A DNA stretch of 14,496 nt from JAGOPO01 sp038065515 (GTDB lineage Bacteria > Patescibacteriota > Minisyncoccia > 2-02-FULL-40-12 > GWA2-44-9). This document shows positions 12,217 to 14,496 of the stretch, in pieces. Positions within the stretch are counted from its first letter, which is position 1. Every line of letters begins with the position of its first letter. Made by a program: the position numbers and the translations under genes. The notes below the pieces were generated by a model. It was not told the DNA's origin. It searched no databases and saw only the letters and a program-made list of their open reading frames with translations. The DNA lies in assembly GCA_038065515.1 (NCBI GenBank), contig JBBTQV010000006.1, forward strand, positions 1-14,496, read 5' to 3'.

Positions 12217-13523
12217 GACTTCGCATGCAACGAAATTCCAAAATTCTGCTCGCTATTATTCTCGTCTCACTTGTTTTATTTGTTTTTGTGGCCCCGCATT
12301 GGGTCAATCGCTGGACGGGTGCGGTTAATAGTATTCTTCCGAAGTGGATGATAAAAGTACCCGCCGTTCCCGAGCGGCAGTTTACGCTCGGGCTCGATTT
12401 GCTTGGCGGCGCACACCTCTTGTACCAAGCGGATTTCTCCGGCATGGATGCGAATGTGGATAAAGCATCGGCGATGCAGGGTGTCCGCGATGTGGTGGAG
12501 CGCCGCGTAAACTTCTTCGGCGTTGCCGAGCCGGTGGTACAAATCAGCGGTTCGGAGCGCCTGATTGTAGAAATCGCGGGCGTCAAAGATGTCAACGAAG
12601 CAATCAAGCTCATCGGTGAGACGCCGTTTTTGGAATTCAAGGAGCAGAGCCCGCAAGATGCGAACTCGTGGATTGTTACCGGGCTCTCGGGTAAACAGCT
12701 CAAGCGCGCCTCGGTGACTTTCGATTCACAAACTCGGAAGCCGCAGGTCAGTCTCGAGTTCAACGATGAAGGCAAGGCGCTTTTTGCGGCTATCACAAGG
12801 CGCAACCTTGGCAAACCCGTCGCCATTTATTTGGACGGAGTGCCTATCAGCATTCCGACGGTGCAGAGCGAGATTACCGACGGCAGTGCGGTGATTACGG
12901 GAACATTCGGTGCGACGGAAGCGAAACTGTTGGCGACGCGACTCAACAGCGGTGCACTGCCGGTTCCCATTTCGCTCATTTCCCAACAGACTATCGGCTC
13001 TTCACTGGGTGCGCAGTCGCTCCGCGACAGTTTGCGGGCGGGCATCTGGGGTCTTGTGTTGGTGGCACTTTTCATGCTCATTTTCTATCGGTTACCGGGC
13101 GCTACCGCAGTTTTGGCGTTGGGCGTGTATACGCTCATCGTGCTGTCGGTATACAAAGCGTTGCCCGTAACGCTATCGCTGGCCGGCATTGCAGGGTTCA
13201 TTTTGTCACTGGGTATGGCAGTGGACGCGAATATCCTTATCTTCGCGCGCATCAAGGAAGAACTTATCGCAGGTAAGGCACTGACGGTTGCCGCGAATGA
13301 AGGATTCCGGCGCGCATGGCTCTCAATCCGCGACTCGCATGTCACTACGCTTATCGGTGCCGGTATCCTGTTTCTGTTCACCACCTCCATTGTGAAAGGT
13401 TTCGCGCTCACCCTGGGCGTCGGTGTGCTCACCTCGCTTCTAACAGCCACCGTAGTGACCCGCGCATTTCTCACCGTCTTCACCGGCGCATGGGGTCAGA
13501 AACGATTGTGGTTATTTAAGTAA
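12207..13523 (+). CDS. secD: Protein translocase subunit SecD
   Basis: Membrane partner of SecYEG that uses the proton gradient to help exported proteins leave the channel. The 438 residues show an N-terminal helix (about 13-31), the SecD signature FTLGLDLLGGAHLLYQ, an external P1 region, then a five-helix bundle with LRAGIWGLVLVALFMLIFYRLPG, GFILSLGMAVDANILIFARIKEEL and NEGFRRAWLSIRDSHVTTLIGAGILF. The Asp in AVDANILIF is the conserved membrane residue. It is shorter than the 615-residue E. coli protein, as in many other bacteria. ATG 12207 has AAGAGG (12194-12199) seven bases upstream, but both lie in or at element C; ATG 12225 (MQRNSKILL) is a credible alternative that avoids it. secF follows after seven bases. 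Confidence 0.95.
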   Translation: MYSRLRMQRNSKILLAIILVSLVLFVFVAPHWVNRWTGAVNSILPKWMIKVPAVPERQFTLGLDLLGGAHLLYQADFSGMDANVDKASAMQGVRDVVERRVNFFGVAEPVVQISGSERLIVEIAGVKDVNEAIKLIGETPFLEFKEQSPQDANSWIVTGLSGKQLKRASVTFDSQTRKPQVSLEFNDEGKALFAAITRRNLGKPVAIYLDGVPISIPTVQSEITDGSAVITGTFGATEAKLLATRLNSGALPVPISLISQQTIGSSLGAQSLRDSLRAGIWGLVLVALFMLIFYRLPGATAVLALGVYTLIVLSVYKALPVTLSLAGIAGFILSLGMAVDANILIFARIKEELIAGKALTVAANEGFRRAWLSIRDSHVTTLIGAGILFLFTTSIVKGFALTLGVGVLTSLLTATVVTRAFLTVFTGAWGQKRLWLFK

Positions 13524-13530
13524 TACCGAC

Positions 13531-14421
13531 ATGCGACCCTTCTACAAAATCATGTTTGCCGCCAGTATGGTGATTGTGCTTGCCGCACTCGTGCTATTCG
13601 GTACCTACGGTCTGCAATTGGGCGTTGATTTCAAAGGCGGCAGTATGACCGAAATCGAATTCCTCAAGGGACGCCCCGATACCAATGCGGTGCGCGATGT
13701 CCTTGCGAAGAATCCGGCGTTCAAAGACCTTTCGGTGAGCGCGGCGGGGGAGCAATCGCTGGTTGTGCGCGCCGCACAGCTGACTGAAGCCAACCACCAA
13801 GCGCTGCTGACGGCGGTGGACGGTGCTTTCAAGAGCAACGAACCGCGCGAGGTGCGGTTTGATTCCATCGGTCCTGCGATAGGTGAAGAGCTCAAATCGC
13901 GCAGTCTTTGGGCGATCGTGCTGGTGCTTATTGCGATTGCCGCATATATCGCGCTCATGTTCCGTGCAATGCGCCGCATCCTGTCGCCCTGGGCGATGAG
14001 TTTGGCGACAATGGTTGCGCTGGTGCATGATGTGATTCTTCCCGTTGGTCTCTTTGCCGCGCTGGGTCATTGGGCCGGTGTCGAGATAAACGCGGTATTC
14101 GTCGCCGCAATTTTGACCATCATGGGTTATTCGATTTCCGACACGGTCGTCGTGTTCGACCGCGTTCGCGAAAACATCCTGCGGGGTGTCAAGGCGACAT
14201 TTCCGGAGGTTGTGCACTTGAGTATCATGCAGACGCTGGCCCGTTCCATTGCCACCAACATCACCACGCTCTTGTCGCTGGTTGCGATTTACTTCTTCGG
14301 CGGCGCAGGTATTAAGTACTTCGCACTCGCCCTTATTGTCGGCATCTTTTCCGGCGCCTACTCGTCCATTTTCGTCGCATCGCCTATTCTCGTGTGGATG
14401 GGACGCAAAGGCGGACGGTAG
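13531..14421 (+). CDS. secF: Protein translocase subunit SecF
   Basis: Partner of SecD in the SecDF export complex. The 296 residues show an N-terminal helix (about 7-27), LGVDFKGGSMTEIEF (the SecF form of the D-F-K-G-G motif), a short external domain, and a five-helix bundle with IGEELKSRSLWAIVLVLIAIAAYIALMFR, ALVHDVILPVGLFAALG, VAAILTIMGYSISDTVVVFDRVREN and RSIATNITTLLSLVAIYFFGG. The D-T-V-V-V-F-D-R-x-R-E-N stretch is diagnostic. It starts seven bases after the secD stop without a Shine-Dalgarno sequence, which implies co-transcription and translational coupling. A hairpin follows one base after the stop codon. Confidence 0.97.
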   Translation: MRPFYKIMFAASMVIVLAALVLFGTYGLQLGVDFKGGSMTEIEFLKGRPDTNAVRDVLAKNPAFKDLSVSAAGEQSLVVRAAQLTEANHQALLTAVDGAFKSNEPREVRFDSIGPAIGEELKSRSLWAIVLVLIAIAAYIALMFRAMRRILSPWAMSLATMVALVHDVILPVGLFAALGHWAGVEINAVFVAAILTIMGYSISDTVVVFDRVRENILRGVKATFPEVVHLSIMQTLARSIATNITTLLSLVAIYFFGGAGIKYFALALIVGIFSGAYSSIFVASPILVWMGRKGGR

Positions 14422-14422
14422 G

Positions 14423-14449
14423 CCTGCCTGCCGGTAGGCAGGGTGTTTT
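14423..14449 (+). terminator. Terminator-like palindrome after secF
   Basis: CCTGCCT (14423-14429) pairs with AGGCAGG (14436-14442) around GCCGGT, followed by GTGTTTT. The T-tract is short, so this is either a modest terminator or a dispersed palindromic repeat. The remaining 47 bases to the window end show no recognisable feature. Confidence 0.65.
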
Positions 14450-14496
14450 AGGTACGGACATTTGGCGGGTTTGTTCGTTGGTACTCTTTCAGAAAT

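Overview
This window looks like a chromosomal segment of a small-genome bacterium, most probably a member of the Patescibacteria (Candidate Phyla Radiation). That assignment is inference. It rests on the compact raiA-secA arrangement, a SecA carrying an extra segment of about 30 residues, a split short SecD/SecF pair, compact versions of familiar enzymes, and several small orphan proteins. TGA acts as an ordinary stop codon, so the genetic code is standard. Every convincing gene lies on the + strand.

Layout. A terminator closes an unseen upstream gene (27-56). It is followed by a ribosome-hibernation factor (raiA/hpf, 98-430), secA (468-3179) and an AT-rich gene for a transglutaminase-like protein (3192-3746). 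After a G-rich structured spacer come a P1B-like metal ATPase with an unusual membrane motif (3992-5830) and a compact gpsA-like dehydrogenase (5845-6744). Next is a run of short genes: a DUF378 membrane protein, a HExxH metallopeptidase-like protein, a membrane-anchored Pro/Ala-rich orphan, a JAMM/Mov34 peptidase and a two-domain TM0106-type nuclease. A small CxxC orphan (10420-10770) is followed by 1.4 kb that is mostly non-coding. This holds three long imperfect palindromes (10844-11063, 11772-12017, 12054-12216) around one AT-rich orphan gene (11159-11731). The window ends with secD and secF (12207-14421) and a terminator-like hairpin.

Working together. SecA (motor) and SecD/SecF (late-stage, proton-driven partner) belong to one export pathway but sit about 9 kb apart. 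Most central genes look like single transcription units, with their own extended -10 promoter of the form TGnTAnnnT and their own hairpin terminator. Where the -10 box lies within 6-8 bases of the start codon there is no Shine-Dalgarno sequence, which suggests leaderless mRNAs (ATPase, gpsA, TM0106 nuclease). Where the box lies farther upstream a good Shine-Dalgarno sequence is present.

The signals most worth a second look are the palindromic element whose right arm contains the secD start codon, the two other long palindromes beside it, the CADD motif in the ATPase, and the apparent loss of the catalytic lysine in the nuclease. I see no CRISPR array, tRNA, rRNA or intact transposase gene.
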